Assembly: GCA_004352715.1 (NCBI GenBank)
Contig: SCFE01000068.1
Span: forward strand, 1,513,315 to 1,577,314
DNA from: Hofstenia miamia
Taxonomy: Eukaryota > Xenacoelomorpha > Acoela
Direction of reading: 5' to 3'
DNA: 64,000 nucleotides
Shown: in pieces, positions 23,061-35,147 of the stretch
How the letters are laid out: every line of letters starts with the position of its first letter
Position numbering within the stretch: the first letter of the stretch is position 1
The notes under the pieces: model-generated
The model's database searches: none
Told to the model about the DNA's origin: nothing
The model's input: the letters and a program-made list of their open reading frames with translations, nothing else
Program-made: the position numbers and the translations under genes

Positions 23061-23574
23061 CTGTAACAAAACTCATCAACTTACATATCTAAGGGACATG
23101 TAAAATAATTTTAATTGCATTTTATGAATAATTTAAATGTAGTGACAGAGTTACCCCATATTCTGAGAAGTCACTAACGCATTTTATATCCTAAATATGT
23201 GCTTGAATAGCTATCCAGAATTAATTATGAGTGTTCTTAGCATCACTCTTAAATATAATAAGTATGCAACAGGAAAGAATATGAGCATCACATGATCGAA
23301 AACTATGGCAGAGTTACCCCATCTTACGGTACATTGTTTTCATTTTGTAACATATAATTTGAATAATTGATATAGAAAAGCTATGGGGAAATTTTTTGGT
23401 GAACATTTTATAGGTCTACACTAATTGCAACATCAATATTAACCACCACAAATATCAATAGTTTAAATTTGATTCACAAATTTAAGAATATGCTATTGAT
23501 GAGGCAAACGATGTTGAATTATAAATTAGTGATTAAAAGTATTGATCAATTATATGCAAGATTTATAGTAAACT

Positions 23575-23790
23575 AAAAAAGCACTCGGAGAGCGCAGACC
23601 TCCCCCACGCAGCTTGTGTCCCCGGATCAGCACTAAAATTTAATGGATTCCTCCTTAGGCGGAGACGCACATCTGGTGAAAATCTTGGGTCAATCCATCT
23701 CTTACTTTTTCCGTAAAGTTGCTAACAGACAAACAGACAAACAAACCAACGCTACCAAAAACATAACCTCCTTGGCGGAGGTAATGAATA
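23575..23790. repeat. Dispersed repeat (SINE/MITE-like)
   Basis: Starts gcactcggagagcgcagacc and ends near cctccttggcggaggtaatg, with an internal gacagacaaac run. The two ends contain inverted ACCTCC...GGAGGT motifs. I recognise this phrase set as typical of dispersed repeats in several animal genomes, from memory only. GC content is above the local mean. Confidence 0.5.
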
Positions 23791-24304
23791 TCTGCAAAAT
23801 TACAGGAAAATATCATCAACGATGCATTTAGAACATTGATTTAATGACAACACCAAAGAAGTCAAATTTAAAAAAACATATTGGCAATTACCTTTTAACC
23901 CTAATATGAAAATCAATCTGTGCAAGAGCATCATGAAAATTAATAAATTACTAGAGAAAATGGAAATTTTGGAACACAGAAACCGAACATATTAATGGAC
24001 ATCTTCAATCTGAAGTATTTATAAACATTCACAACATCAAACCGAACACATTTAAAATAATTTTAAGATAGAACACATAAAATATAACTAAAGATTACGA
24101 AAACGATGTTACTGAATAGACAACTCTATTTGTATTAAAGATTTTTTGTAGTATAGTGTATAATCTCTGTCAATTTACCACAAATTTTGTAACATCTGAA
24201 GCTGACTAAATTATAGTAGAAAATATTGAGCGATGTGTTCCTATTCAATTAATATAAAACTTAGCAAAATATGTTTCATATATATATATATATATATATA
24301 TATT

Positions 24305-25304
24305 NNNNNNNNNNNNNNNNNNNNNNNNNNNNNNNNNNNNNNNNNNNNNNNNNNNNNNNNNNNNNNNNNNNNNNNNNNNNNNNNNNNNNNNNNNNNNNNN
24401 NNNNNNNNNNNNNNNNNNNNNNNNNNNNNNNNNNNNNNNNNNNNNNNNNNNNNNNNNNNNNNNNNNNNNNNNNNNNNNNNNNNNNNNNNNNNNNNNNNNN
24501 NNNNNNNNNNNNNNNNNNNNNNNNNNNNNNNNNNNNNNNNNNNNNNNNNNNNNNNNNNNNNNNNNNNNNNNNNNNNNNNNNNNNNNNNNNNNNNNNNNNN
24601 NNNNNNNNNNNNNNNNNNNNNNNNNNNNNNNNNNNNNNNNNNNNNNNNNNNNNNNNNNNNNNNNNNNNNNNNNNNNNNNNNNNNNNNNNNNNNNNNNNNN
24701 NNNNNNNNNNNNNNNNNNNNNNNNNNNNNNNNNNNNNNNNNNNNNNNNNNNNNNNNNNNNNNNNNNNNNNNNNNNNNNNNNNNNNNNNNNNNNNNNNNNN
24801 NNNNNNNNNNNNNNNNNNNNNNNNNNNNNNNNNNNNNNNNNNNNNNNNNNNNNNNNNNNNNNNNNNNNNNNNNNNNNNNNNNNNNNNNNNNNNNNNNNNN
24901 NNNNNNNNNNNNNNNNNNNNNNNNNNNNNNNNNNNNNNNNNNNNNNNNNNNNNNNNNNNNNNNNNNNNNNNNNNNNNNNNNNNNNNNNNNNNNNNNNNNN
25001 NNNNNNNNNNNNNNNNNNNNNNNNNNNNNNNNNNNNNNNNNNNNNNNNNNNNNNNNNNNNNNNNNNNNNNNNNNNNNNNNNNNNNNNNNNNNNNNNNNNN
25101 NNNNNNNNNNNNNNNNNNNNNNNNNNNNNNNNNNNNNNNNNNNNNNNNNNNNNNNNNNNNNNNNNNNNNNNNNNNNNNNNNNNNNNNNNNNNNNNNNNNN
25201 NNNNNNNNNNNNNNNNNNNNNNNNNNNNNNNNNNNNNNNNNNNNNNNNNNNNNNNNNNNNNNNNNNNNNNNNNNNNNNNNNNNNNNNNNNNNNNNNNNNN
25301 NNNN
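24305..25304. other. Assembly gap, 1000 N
   Basis: Round-size N run preceded by a TA microsatellite (24277-24302). Confidence 0.95.
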
Positions 25305-26153
25305 GTTTTAGTTGGTTTGGTTCAAAAAATTATGTCTCACTTGCAGCAATAGTTTAAGACCTAAACTTTAAATACTTTAGCAAAATGTGGGCTTAATTGT
25401 TTACTAATCAATATTTCCCTTCTAATATATTGACATGCTTTCATAATCAAGATGTTTTAAATCATCTTAAAGAGTGCTAGTAAGTGGAAAAATTCTGAAA
25501 ATGAAAAAAAAATTTTTGAAATTTTGATAAATCTATCAAAAGTCGAGCAACAATGAGGATTAACTTATTGATTTTATATGCAAATCGAAATCTTCACATC
25601 AGGATTTTTGATGTAAAATATCAGGCAATGTCTTTGCTAGATATATATTATTTAAATTTAAAATAGTATTTGTCAATTTATCTATTTAATTTTTATGCTA
25701 AGAAGGATATATTTGATATGTGTTTTTGCGGATTCATTTATTGCCTATGTAGTATTTCAATAAATGTTTACCTGACATCTTTTCAAAACAAAGAATCAAA
25801 AAGATTTCATACTTATTCGTAAATTCCTTCATTATAAAGTTTACCAAATAATGCTTATTTTTAAATTTACTGTCTATGTCCTTTATATGGCTGTGTTTCT
25901 ACATTTTGAAAGAATTTCTTCCTGAGCTATTGTGACAATATCAAATCCTGACATATGAATACATTTATAAGTGAACGTGCTCATACATGAAGTATTTGCA
26001 AAGATTTACAATTTTTCATTGAGAAATCCGCATTTTCAAAAGAGTTTTGAAAATTTTTTTAGAGATCTATTAAAGATATATTTAGTGCTGTTTTATTGAA
26101 ACGCGGCGCGACCTCTCAATTTGTGCATAATGGTTTAGGAGGCTTATCTACAT

Positions 26154-26235
26154 CAGAGTTGTAACCGGGCCGGGCTTGGGCTAAAAAACTAAGAATGAAA
26201 CGTTATGAAATTTCTGCACAACGAGTATATAATTG
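26154..26235. repeat. Fragment shared with 20354-20430 (hAT MITE-like)
   Basis: Both stretches begin cagagttgtaaccg, contain a G+C-rich core, and continue with gaaatttctgcacaac. They look like truncated copies of one non-autonomous element. No complete second end was identified. Confidence 0.4.
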
Positions 26236-26298
26236 TTCAACATGTTATTAATAAATATACATTCTTACTCTTCCATTGCAATATTACATCAACTAATA

Positions 26299-26860
26299 CA
26301 GGGTGGCCACAAAGTCACGCACCAATATTAATGAAAAAAGTTATAGTAGTAATATTTATTCAAATTCAAAGTTCTTTACAAAGTCAGGATCTTCCTCGAG
26401 TTGAACCTGAAACCAAACAGCCATTTCTAAACGTCTATCACTATCATCCTCGTACAATTTGTGTAGAATTTGAAGTTTGTAAGGATGAAACTTTTCTGCT
26501 TTGTGGACCTTCTGCATCGTTAAACGAGGAATACCAATTTCACCTGCAGCCCTTCACACTGACTTCTTTGGACTGCTTGCAATTTTTTCCAACACTTGTT
26601 TACGTGTCTCCGCAGATAAACCTGGACGCCCACTTCGCTTTTTGTCAACGACGCTACCAGTTTCTCTGAATTTGTTGATTAAGCGACCGACAGAAGTGTG
26701 TGACACATTTTCATAAGGATGGTTTCTGTTGAATTGCTCAGCAATACTTCTGTTGGTTGCACTATCACCACCTGATAATAAAATTATTTCTATGCGATGC
26801 TCTGTAGTCAATGGCATGTGTGATCTGAAATAAAAAATAAAAATTATATTAACAAAAAAA
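26299..26860 (-). mobile_element. mariner-related element, truncated by a gap
   Basis: The terminus cagggtggccacaaagtcac sits directly after a TA (26297-26298), and the transposase relic reads toward it on the minus strand. The other end is lost in the 1000-N gap that begins at 26861. Confidence 0.65.
26356..26817 (-). pseudogene. Transposase N-terminal region (DUF4817/HTH type) with in-frame stop
   Basis: The minus-strand ATG at 26817 opens a reading frame beginning MPLTTEHRIEIILLSG. A helix-turn-helix region follows (NRSIAEQFNRNHP, then SHTSVGRLINKFRETGSV) and a GRP-type motif (KKRSGRPG). A TGA at 26554-26556 interrupts the frame after SPKKSV; the same frame then continues (RAAGEIGIPRLTMQKVHK, later EDDSDRRLEMAVWFQ) to a TAA at 26356. 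This architecture matches the N-terminal half of the mariner-like proteins annotated as DUF4817 in arthropods and other animals. The DDE catalytic domain is missing. Confidence 0.78.
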
Positions 26861-27860
26861 NNNNNNNNNNNNNNNNNNNNNNNNNNNNNNNNNNNNNNNN
26901 NNNNNNNNNNNNNNNNNNNNNNNNNNNNNNNNNNNNNNNNNNNNNNNNNNNNNNNNNNNNNNNNNNNNNNNNNNNNNNNNNNNNNNNNNNNNNNNNNNNN
27001 NNNNNNNNNNNNNNNNNNNNNNNNNNNNNNNNNNNNNNNNNNNNNNNNNNNNNNNNNNNNNNNNNNNNNNNNNNNNNNNNNNNNNNNNNNNNNNNNNNNN
27101 NNNNNNNNNNNNNNNNNNNNNNNNNNNNNNNNNNNNNNNNNNNNNNNNNNNNNNNNNNNNNNNNNNNNNNNNNNNNNNNNNNNNNNNNNNNNNNNNNNNN
27201 NNNNNNNNNNNNNNNNNNNNNNNNNNNNNNNNNNNNNNNNNNNNNNNNNNNNNNNNNNNNNNNNNNNNNNNNNNNNNNNNNNNNNNNNNNNNNNNNNNNN
27301 NNNNNNNNNNNNNNNNNNNNNNNNNNNNNNNNNNNNNNNNNNNNNNNNNNNNNNNNNNNNNNNNNNNNNNNNNNNNNNNNNNNNNNNNNNNNNNNNNNNN
27401 NNNNNNNNNNNNNNNNNNNNNNNNNNNNNNNNNNNNNNNNNNNNNNNNNNNNNNNNNNNNNNNNNNNNNNNNNNNNNNNNNNNNNNNNNNNNNNNNNNNN
27501 NNNNNNNNNNNNNNNNNNNNNNNNNNNNNNNNNNNNNNNNNNNNNNNNNNNNNNNNNNNNNNNNNNNNNNNNNNNNNNNNNNNNNNNNNNNNNNNNNNNN
27601 NNNNNNNNNNNNNNNNNNNNNNNNNNNNNNNNNNNNNNNNNNNNNNNNNNNNNNNNNNNNNNNNNNNNNNNNNNNNNNNNNNNNNNNNNNNNNNNNNNNN
27701 NNNNNNNNNNNNNNNNNNNNNNNNNNNNNNNNNNNNNNNNNNNNNNNNNNNNNNNNNNNNNNNNNNNNNNNNNNNNNNNNNNNNNNNNNNNNNNNNNNNN
27801 NNNNNNNNNNNNNNNNNNNNNNNNNNNNNNNNNNNNNNNNNNNNNNNNNNNNNNNNNNNN
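26861..27860. other. Assembly gap, 1000 N
   Basis: Round-size N run followed by TA repeats. Confidence 0.95.
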
Positions 27861-28046
27861 ATATATATATATATATATATATGAATTGCTAATTTAGTTT
27901 TTTATTAATTTGATTGGTGATTGCTTTCCTAAAATAAATTATAGTTTTAGAGTTATTTAATATGTGTGATTTGCTCAGTGACCTATTTATTTTATTTCTA
28001 TAATTCCAAATGTTTTCAACTTTTAGTTCTAACAAATGTTTTTTAG

Positions 28047-28061
28047 TCAGACAAAGGAAAG
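28047..28061 (+). CDS. Micro-exon, 15 nt, module SDKGK
   Basis: Acceptor tgttttttag with a good T-run, donor gtatgt; 15 nt reading SDKGK. Same charge pattern (Ser, acidic, Lys, small, Lys) as SEKSK. It lies between two transposon-rich introns and has no second copy in the window. Confidence 0.62.
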
Positions 28062-28358
28062 GTATGTTTTATAGACTAAGATATCTCTTTAAGAAACTAT
28101 GAATAAACTTGATGAAATTTTTATGAGAAAGTGTATTTCTTCACATATAAACAAAATGTATGTAAGCATATTATGCATTATAATTGAATGTTGTTCGCAA
28201 TTTAGCAATGACAGTGGTCTCACTGACACCAAGTAGAAATTAACAAAAAATATTATGTATGTTTTCAGTATAAGGTATATTGAAAAAAGTTTGAGCATAG
28301 TAAATTGTAAGTCAAATTATAATGCTATCATAATGTTATGCATTATGTAATATATATA

Positions 28359-29053
28359 NNNNNNNNNNNNNNNNNNNNNNNNNNNNNNNNNNNNNNNNNN
28401 NNNNNNNNNNNNNNNNNNNNNNNNNNNNNNNNNNNNNNNNNNNNNNNNNNNNNNNNNNNNNNNNNNNNNNNNNNNNNNNNNNNNNNNNNNNNNNNNNNNN
28501 NNNNNNNNNNNNNNNNNNNNNNNNNNNNNNNNNNNNNNNNNNNNNNNNNNNNNNNNNNNNNNNNNNNNNNNNNNNNNNNNNNNNNNNNNNNNNNNNNNNN
28601 NNNNNNNNNNNNNNNNNNNNNNNNNNNNNNNNNNNNNNNNNNNNNNNNNNNNNNNNNNNNNNNNNNNNNNNNNNNNNNNNNNNNNNNNNNNNNNNNNNNN
28701 NNNNNNNNNNNNNNNNNNNNNNNNNNNNNNNNNNNNNNNNNNNNNNNNNNNNNNNNNNNNNNNNNNNNNNNNNNNNNNNNNNNNNNNNNNNNNNNNNNNN
28801 NNNNNNNNNNNNNNNNNNNNNNNNNNNNNNNNNNNNNNNNNNNNNNNNNNNNNNNNNNNNNNNNNNNNNNNNNNNNNNNNNNNNNNNNNNNNNNNNNNNN
28901 NNNNNNNNNNNNNNNNNNNNNNNNNNNNNNNNNNNNNNNNNNNNNNNNNNNNNNNNNNNNNNNNNNNNNNNNNNNNNNNNNNNNNNNNNNNNNNNNNNNN
29001 NNNNNNNNNNNNNNNNNNNNNNNNNNNNNNNNNNNNNNNNNNNNNNNNNNNNN
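28359..29053. other. Assembly gap, 695 N
   Basis: N run between a short TA repeat and the duplicated block that starts at 29054. Confidence 0.95.
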
Positions 29054-29972
29054 CTGAACGGTACTAAAACTAGTCGAATAGCTACTTGAAACTAATTGCT
29101 TACTTCTCAAGTAGGGAACAGACTTCCAAAACGTAAATTATTGTCGTTGAAATATTTCAACTTTAAAATATGTAAACATTGTTTACATTCCAAGACAAAC
29201 CAATCCATAAACAGATGTTGTTTTTCTTACTGTCAATCAAAAGATAATAATTTATCATCTGATAAAAAATCGATAGTCTGAACGCTCTTCCAACTCCGCT
29301 TTTTCTGATAAAAAATCGGATGATAAAAAATCGCCAATGTGAACGAAATTAATTGCATTTTCGATTCAAATCTGCTGACAAAAGTCGATAGTGGGAACAC
29401 ACCTTAACTGACCATTTTTGAACAAGTGTAAAAATTAACCACTTGAGAAGTAACACGATAAACATTAGGCATATTGTCCTTTGATGTAATCAAATTCAGA
29501 AACCATAATAACAAAATTCAAAAGGCGTTGTTCGGATCCACTCTAAAGTATATCATTCAAAGAAAGTGGGAAATATCAAAATTATTCCCGATTTTGTTAG
29601 ATCTGCTTCATTTCACAAGTTTGGTATTTAAGTAGTAACATACTTTTTAGAAAGCAGCCAACTGAAATTAGAACGGTATTGCTTTCAAATGTTTAGCAGG
29701 CATTAGTATCTTGATAAACGTGTTGGATCATAATGTTTTCAAAATGTTTGAATAATTGAAACATTTTTTACAAAAAAACATAAAATTATTGGAATTATTT
29801 TTAACTTGTTTAAGAAACTCAAGCACCAAATAAATGCAAAAAAAACAAAATATATTGTTTTGATTTGAATAAAAATGAATCTTTGAAAATAAAGACGACA
29901 AAAATATTATGTAATAACAAATGCTTGGAGACTTAAACCTAAAATTCACCTGATACACAATAGTAGGTCAGA
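29054..29972. repeat. 919-bp block, duplicated at 32220-33138
   Basis: The 919 bases equal 32220-33138 with about two visible differences. Inside are inverted motifs (ttacttctcaagtag at 29100 and its complement at 29439-29453) and several copies of a tcgatagt(c/g)(t/g)gaac motif, suggesting a short inverted-repeat transposon. The second copy is bounded by single Ns, so at least one copy may be an assembly product. Confidence 0.85.
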
Positions 29973-30676
29973 AAATGCTTACTCTTTTTGAAAATGTGAA
30001 AAATATATATTTTTATATTCTGTCACTTATGAAACATTTTTAAAAATTAAAGAACTCTTAAAACACATAATATGCTCTGTATTGAATACAATTTATTCCC
30101 TTAAATTTTAAAGTCAATATTTTATCACCAGCAGAGTATAATGGCACAAAAAATTTTAAACATAACTTAAGAGTCTTGAACTAAAGTTTTTATCCTTCAA
30201 ATTGCATTTCGTTAATCAATAATTATAATTGATTACAAGTCGAAACATTTGTATATTGACTCAAGCATTGGTACATGAAAAAGGTGTTGCAAATTAAACG
30301 TAAACATGTTGATAGTGTTGGACCTAGTTAAGAAAAATGACATTCAATATTGTTGAATTTTAATGGAAATATTAGTGAAATTAACTAAAGAAGATGATTA
30401 TTCTTATATGCTTTATATACTTTATGCAGCTAAAATAGAAATTTTCAAAAAAATATTCTGCAATATATTGAAGAGCGAAAATTATCATGATCGGGAAAAA
30501 ATAAGAAAACATGTTCTAAAGCATTCTCTGTTCAAATTTGGTAAGCGTTTTCCAATTACTATTAATGAGCATTTGAAATGTAAAACTCACAAAAATTAGA
30601 AGAATTTAGCATCATCTTTAGTCACATATGTCACAAAAAGAAGATATTACATACTCTATTTCATTTTTATTGATAT

Positions 30677-31220
30677 ATGGGTGGTGTCATCCATCATAGA
30701 TATGGTGTTTCTCCCGCGAAAGGGAAAGCGTGTAACAAATGCAAGGGTAAGGATCATTTTGCTCAAATCTGTAAAACAAAAAAACATAATGCGCATTTTG
30801 CTAGAGTCAATGCATGTACCGAAGAGCCAGATTTCAATTTCGTTTTTGCTTTGAATAACGCATTAAATACAAAGAATATACAAGTAGAAGTTTTGAGACA
30901 CATGGAGGTAACACAAAATTTGTAATAGATACTGATGCGACACGTTCGATAATTTCCGAAAAATGTTGGATCAATCTTGGAAGACCCCGCCTGAAATCCG
31001 CATTACGAATTTCCCCATTGCGTCTTTACAATGGTCAAGAACTAGTCAACTAGATTTAATGACCTGTTCTTTAACAGTGGAAGATAAAATAATTCCAGTT
31101 ACCGTAATTGTGGTCCGTTCTCAGCATTCATTTGGACTTATTGGAAATGATGTCCTTGACGATATTGTGATTAAAATGATACCTCATAAAGAAGGATTTG
31201 TTTACAGTTTGTCTGAAATA
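30677..31220 (+). pseudogene. Gag C-terminus and protease remnant of the Ty3 element
   Basis: The first frame has a CCHC zinc knuckle (CNKCKGKDHFAQIC, about residues 20-33) after a basic stretch. A second segment shows FVIDTDATRSIISE near 30917-30960, where the aspartic protease family normally has D-T-G-A; here Gly is Asp. The downstream frame from 30963 ends with GLIGNDVL, matching the protease C-terminal ILGxDxL motif. Two frames, an altered active site and stops indicate loss of function. Confidence 0.75.
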
Positions 31221-31371
31221 TAAGGATTTGAGGCAATAATTAAGCAAGCACCTAGTTTTCATGCTAAACATTTATCATGCCATATAATTCCAAATGAGTG
31301 GAAGGAAACCTAGAAAAAACAGATTGACGAAATGTTAGAAAAAGATGTTTCGTTGAAAGCGGATCTGAGGG

Positions 31372-32140
31372 GGCTAGACCCATTGTTGTAATTAAAAAAC
31401 CAAATGGGAACCTACGTGATTACAAAGCCAGCGGCGTTAATGAATCAATTTCAAGAGACTCATACCAGATTCCGAACATTCATAACATTCTGGGTAAACT
31501 AAAAAACGCTAAGTTTTTTGCAAAAATAGATTGGTCAGATGCTTATTTCCAGGTTAAGCTCGCTAAGAACAGTCGGACTATAACGACAATTAACACCCCA
31601 TCAGGCCTATTTCGTTTGAATAGACTTCCACAGGGCATATGCAATGCTTCGGCTATTTTTCAATGTGTAATCAAAAACGTGCTTGGACCAGACCTTATTC
31701 AGATTGTGATAGTTTATCAAGATGATATTTTGATCCTTGCTACTTGTCAAAAGTCGCTAAAAATCCTTCTCAAGAAAGTTTTGAAACGGCTAAATGAAGG
31801 AGGATGTACAATTTCATCGAACAAATCAATAATGTATCCCGAAAGCATCAAATTCTTAGGCTACGTAATAGAAAATGGAACTGTATCACCAGGCCCTGAG
31901 AGAGTCGCTGTGTTAAAACTTCGACAGTTCATTGTGGGCAGATACTTTACTACTATTACAGATCATCGGCCGCTCGAATTTATCCTGGATCCTAACAAAA
32001 AACTTACTGAAAATACGTCGGCACGGTTGATAAGATGGGCGATAAAGCTTATGGATTTTGATTACACTGTTGGAATATTCAAAGCCACACGAACTAAGAC
32101 ATGCAGATTGCTTGAGTCGAATCGAAATAAATATGATTAG
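31372..32140 (+). pseudogene. Reverse transcriptase and partial RNase H of the Ty3 element
   Basis: The frame includes IVVIKKPNGNLRDYK, the first catalytic region AKIDWSDAYFQV, LPQGICNASAIFQ and the polymerase box YQDD, then FLGYVIENG. It then jumps to RNase H C-terminal sequence (TITDHRPLEFI) directly after PERVAVL, so the connection and most of RNase H are deleted. The last part runs out of frame before the DCLSRIE stretch. Ends at an N (32206). Confidence 0.82.
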
Positions 32141-32205
32141 CGAACAAGATGAGCCAGCATATTGTTGCAATATAACCAACGTGAGTGATATGCGTCTGGA
32201 AACCA

Positions 32206-33139
32206 NAAAAGTCGATAGTCTGAACGGTACTAAAACTAGTCGAATAGCTACTTGAAACTAATTGCTTACTTCTCAAGTAGGGAACAGACTTCCAAAACGT
32301 AAACTATTGTCGTTGAAATATTTCAACTTTAAAATATGTAAACATTGTTTACATTCCAAGACAAACCAATCCATAAACAGATGTTGTTTTTCTTACTGTC
32401 AATCAAAAGATAATAATTTATCATCTGATAAAAAATCGATAGTCTGAACGCTCTTCCAACTCCGCTTTTTCTGATAAAAAATCGGATGATAAAAAATCGC
32501 CAATGTGAACGAAATTAATTGCATTTTCGATTCAAATCTGCTGACAAAAGTCGATAGTGGGAACACACCTTAACTGACCATTTTTGAACAAGTGTAAAAA
32601 TTAACCACTTGAGAAGTAACACGATAAACATTAGGCATATTGTCCTTTGATGTAATCAAATTCAGAAACCATAATAACAAAATTCAAAATGCGTTGTTCG
32701 GATCCACTCTAAAGTATATCATTCAAAGAAAGTGGGAAATATCAAAATTATTCCCGATTTTGTTAGATCTGCTTCATTTCACAAGTTTGGTATTTAAGTA
32801 GTAACATACTTTTTAGAAAGCAGCCAACTGAAATTAGAACGGTATTGCTTTCAAATGTTTAGCAGGCATTAGTATCTTGATAAACGTGTTGGATCATAAT
32901 GTTTTCAAAATGTTTGAATAATTGAAACATTTTTTACAAAAAAACATAAAATTATTGGAATTATTTTTAACTTGTTTAAGAAACTCAAGCACCAAATAAA
33001 TGCAAAAAAAACAAAATATATTGTTTTGATTTGAATAAAAATGAATCTTTGAAAATAAAGACGACAAAAATATTATGTAATAACAAATGCTTGGAGACTT
33101 AAACCTAAAATTCACCTGATACACAATAGTAGGTCAGAN
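32206..33139. other. Inserted duplicate block bounded by single Ns
   Basis: A single N at 32206 and another at 33139 frame a copy of 29054-29972. It is followed by a copy of 31573-32205. The most economical reading is a scaffolding or gap-filling error that pasted an upstream block into the pol gene and repeated the flanking pol sequence. Confidence 0.75.
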
Positions 33140-33772
33140 TCGGACTATAACGACAATTAACACCCCATCAGGCCTATTTCGTTTGAATAGACTTCCACAG
33201 GGCATATGCAATGCTTCGGCTATTTTTCAATGTGTAATCAAAAACGTGCTTGGACCAGACCTTATTCAGATTGTGATAGTTTATCAAGATGATATTTTGA
33301 TCCTTGCTACTTGTCAAAAGTCGCTAAAAATCCTTCTCAAGAAAGTTTTGAAACGGCTAAATGAAGGAGGATGTACAATTTCATCGAACAAATCAATAAT
33401 GTATCCCGAAAGCATCAAATTCTTAGGCTACGTAATAGAAAATGGAACTGTATCACCAGGCCCTGAGAGAGTCGCTGTGTTAAAACTTCGACAGTTCATT
33501 GTGGGCAGATACTTTACTACTATTACAGATCATCGGCCGCTCGAATTTATCCTGGATCCTAACAAAAAACTTACTGAAAATACGTCGGCACGGTTGATAA
33601 GATGGGCGATAAAGCTTATGGATTTTGATTACACTGTTGGAATATTCAAAGCCAGACGAACTAAGACATGCAGATTGCTTGAGTCGAATCGAAATAAATA
33701 TGATTAGCGAACAAGATGAGCCAGCATATTGTTGCAATATAACCAACGTGAGTGATATGCGTCTGGAAACCA
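33140..33772 (+). repeat. Second copy of pol segment 31573-32205
   Basis: 633 bases identical to 31573-32205 except about one base (C/G at the KATRT/KARRT codon). Unlike the first copy it continues past the N point without interruption into the integrase region, so this is the copy colinear with the rest of the element. Confidence 0.88.
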
Positions 33773-34806
33773 AACTTGATCCCGTACTTCAACGCATTAT
33801 TTTGTGCTTTCGGAACAATTCATGGTCTAGATGCTCCCAAGCTGAGCAACCTTTTAAAAAAAAACCCCGGGAACTTAGCGAAAATCGTGGTTGCCTAATG
33901 AAAGGCGACAAATACATCATCCCTGCAACTCTTAGAGATAATTGTATAAAAAAGCCCACGAAGCGCATTTTGGACTTAATAAAATATCCTACATCTTAAA
34001 GCAAAGTTGCTGGTGGCCATCTATGGATGCTCAAATTCTAGAGTACATACGAAACTGCGACACGTGTCAGCAAAACAAATCTCAATATAAGCGTTCAGAT
34101 GCAAGTCACACTTGGCCGGAAATTTGCTACCCATTCGGACGATTGCACTTAGATTTCGCTCGATCAGATAAATTACCCGGAAAGAGTCTACTGATAATTG
34201 TTTACGCTGAAGCATCTTGGCCGGAATGCTATATCATGGCCAATAGAAAACCAGAGTGTATTATTCAAAACTTAAGAAGATTTTTTTTTGCCAAAGTTGG
34301 TGTTCCGCGAGTTTTAGTACCTGATAATGCCCCAGAGTTCCGCAATATACAGTTTAATCAATCGATTCGGGAATTGGATGTAAACACGAGTACTCTCCCC
34401 CGCATCACCAAAGCTTAAATGGTCTAGCAGAGAGGATGGTACAAACCATTAAACGAGCCATTGCAATTCGGAGACCACAACTGGGATTCATGGTTGACTA
34501 TATTCAACGCATTCTATTGACATTGCGTGCATCAAAAGGAGGATCCCGCTCCTGTAGTCCCCTCGAGCTAGTTTTTGCACGATCAATAAGATTTCCAGTA
34601 ATCAACGAAGCATGCAAATATATGAAACCGGAAGATGATATTATATATCGCAACAACTTTCCAGCACAATACATTTCTCCAATTAGTCGGAACACTGTCT
34701 TGTTGTGGCAGCAGAATAATGAACTTATAATTGTTTCTAATACTCAATTTAAACATGTAAGCGAAATAGATAAACAAATCTGTTACTCCAACAATAACGA
34801 AGATTA
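33773..34806 (+). pseudogene. Integrase of the Ty3 element, frameshifted
   Basis: The frame shows an HHCC-type zinc region (AHEAHFGLNK, later CDTCQQNK), then the core with HLDFARSD and VPDNAPEFRN holding the two catalytic Asp. A frame change near 34400 leads to NGLAERMVQTIKRA, which contains the expected Glu. The C-terminal part runs to a TAA at about 34805. At least two frame changes (around 33940 and 34400) separate the parts. Confidence 0.8.
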
Positions 34807-35001
34807 AGACAGTGATTTCGACCAAGACAGCGATACTGAAGGAATAAAAGAAGTTGCTGAAGTTGCTCCTGAAGCACGTTCTCCAAGAATATGTGGTCGA
34901 TACTTTCTCCGTGATCGACGAAACCCTGCCCTTCAACATAACTATAAAGTGTAACCCAATTAAGGACTTCAGGACAAATTTTTTAAAATACTTAAACTTT
35001 A

Positions 35002-35147
35002 CTTTGAAGGGGGATGTCGCATATGATTATATCATCTACATTTATTTTGTTAAGTTGTATGCATGTATTCCCACGTAATATTACAATTGTTAATTTTGGT
35101 TGATATGAATAAATGTGCAACTTATCTTAAATAGCTTTTATAAAACA
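35002..35147 (+). repeat. Polypurine tract and probable 3' LTR of the Ty3 element
   Basis: The purine run gaaggggga ends at 35014 and is followed at once by TGTCGC, as LTRs begin with TG. An AATAAA lies at 35109, and a CA end is possible near 35147, giving a short LTR of about 130 bp. Without the 5' LTR the boundary is provisional. Confidence 0.5.

Larger units (their letters stand above)
21404..23329 (+). mobile_element. pogo/Tigger-like element with TIRs
   Basis: Left end cgtaagatggggtaactctg (from 21405) and right end, its complement, finishing at 23329, form 24-bp inverted repeats with one mismatch, each next to a TA (21402-21403, 23330-23331) as expected for pogo/Tc1-mariner insertion. 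A further internal copy of the end motif lies near 23142. Between them is a decayed transposase relic and a second transposon. About 1.9 kb in total. Confidence 0.8.
21022..28046 (+). other. Large intron filled with transposons
   Basis: It contains the pogo-like element (21404-23329) with a nested insertion, a SINE/MITE-like repeat (23575-23790), a mariner-related relic (26299 onward) and two 1000-N gaps. The remaining AT-rich DNA (23.8-24.3 kb, 25.3-26.1 kb) shows no gene. Confidence 0.5.
30677..35147 (+). mobile_element. Ty3-type LTR retrotransposon, broken
   Basis: In order: a zinc-knuckle Gag end, protease remnant, reverse transcriptase, partial RNase H, integrase, purine tract and a likely 3' LTR. 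The order RT-RNase H-integrase is that of the Ty3 group. Several stops and frameshifts, a deletion in RNase H, and a duplicated segment (31573-32205 repeated at 33140-33772) make it inactive. No 5' LTR or primer-binding site was recognised upstream. Confidence 0.85.

Noticed and set aside
29728-29958. Minus-strand reading frame in the duplicated block (also 32894-33124)
   Set aside because: Present twice only because the block is duplicated; low-complexity Phe/Asn composition and no motif.
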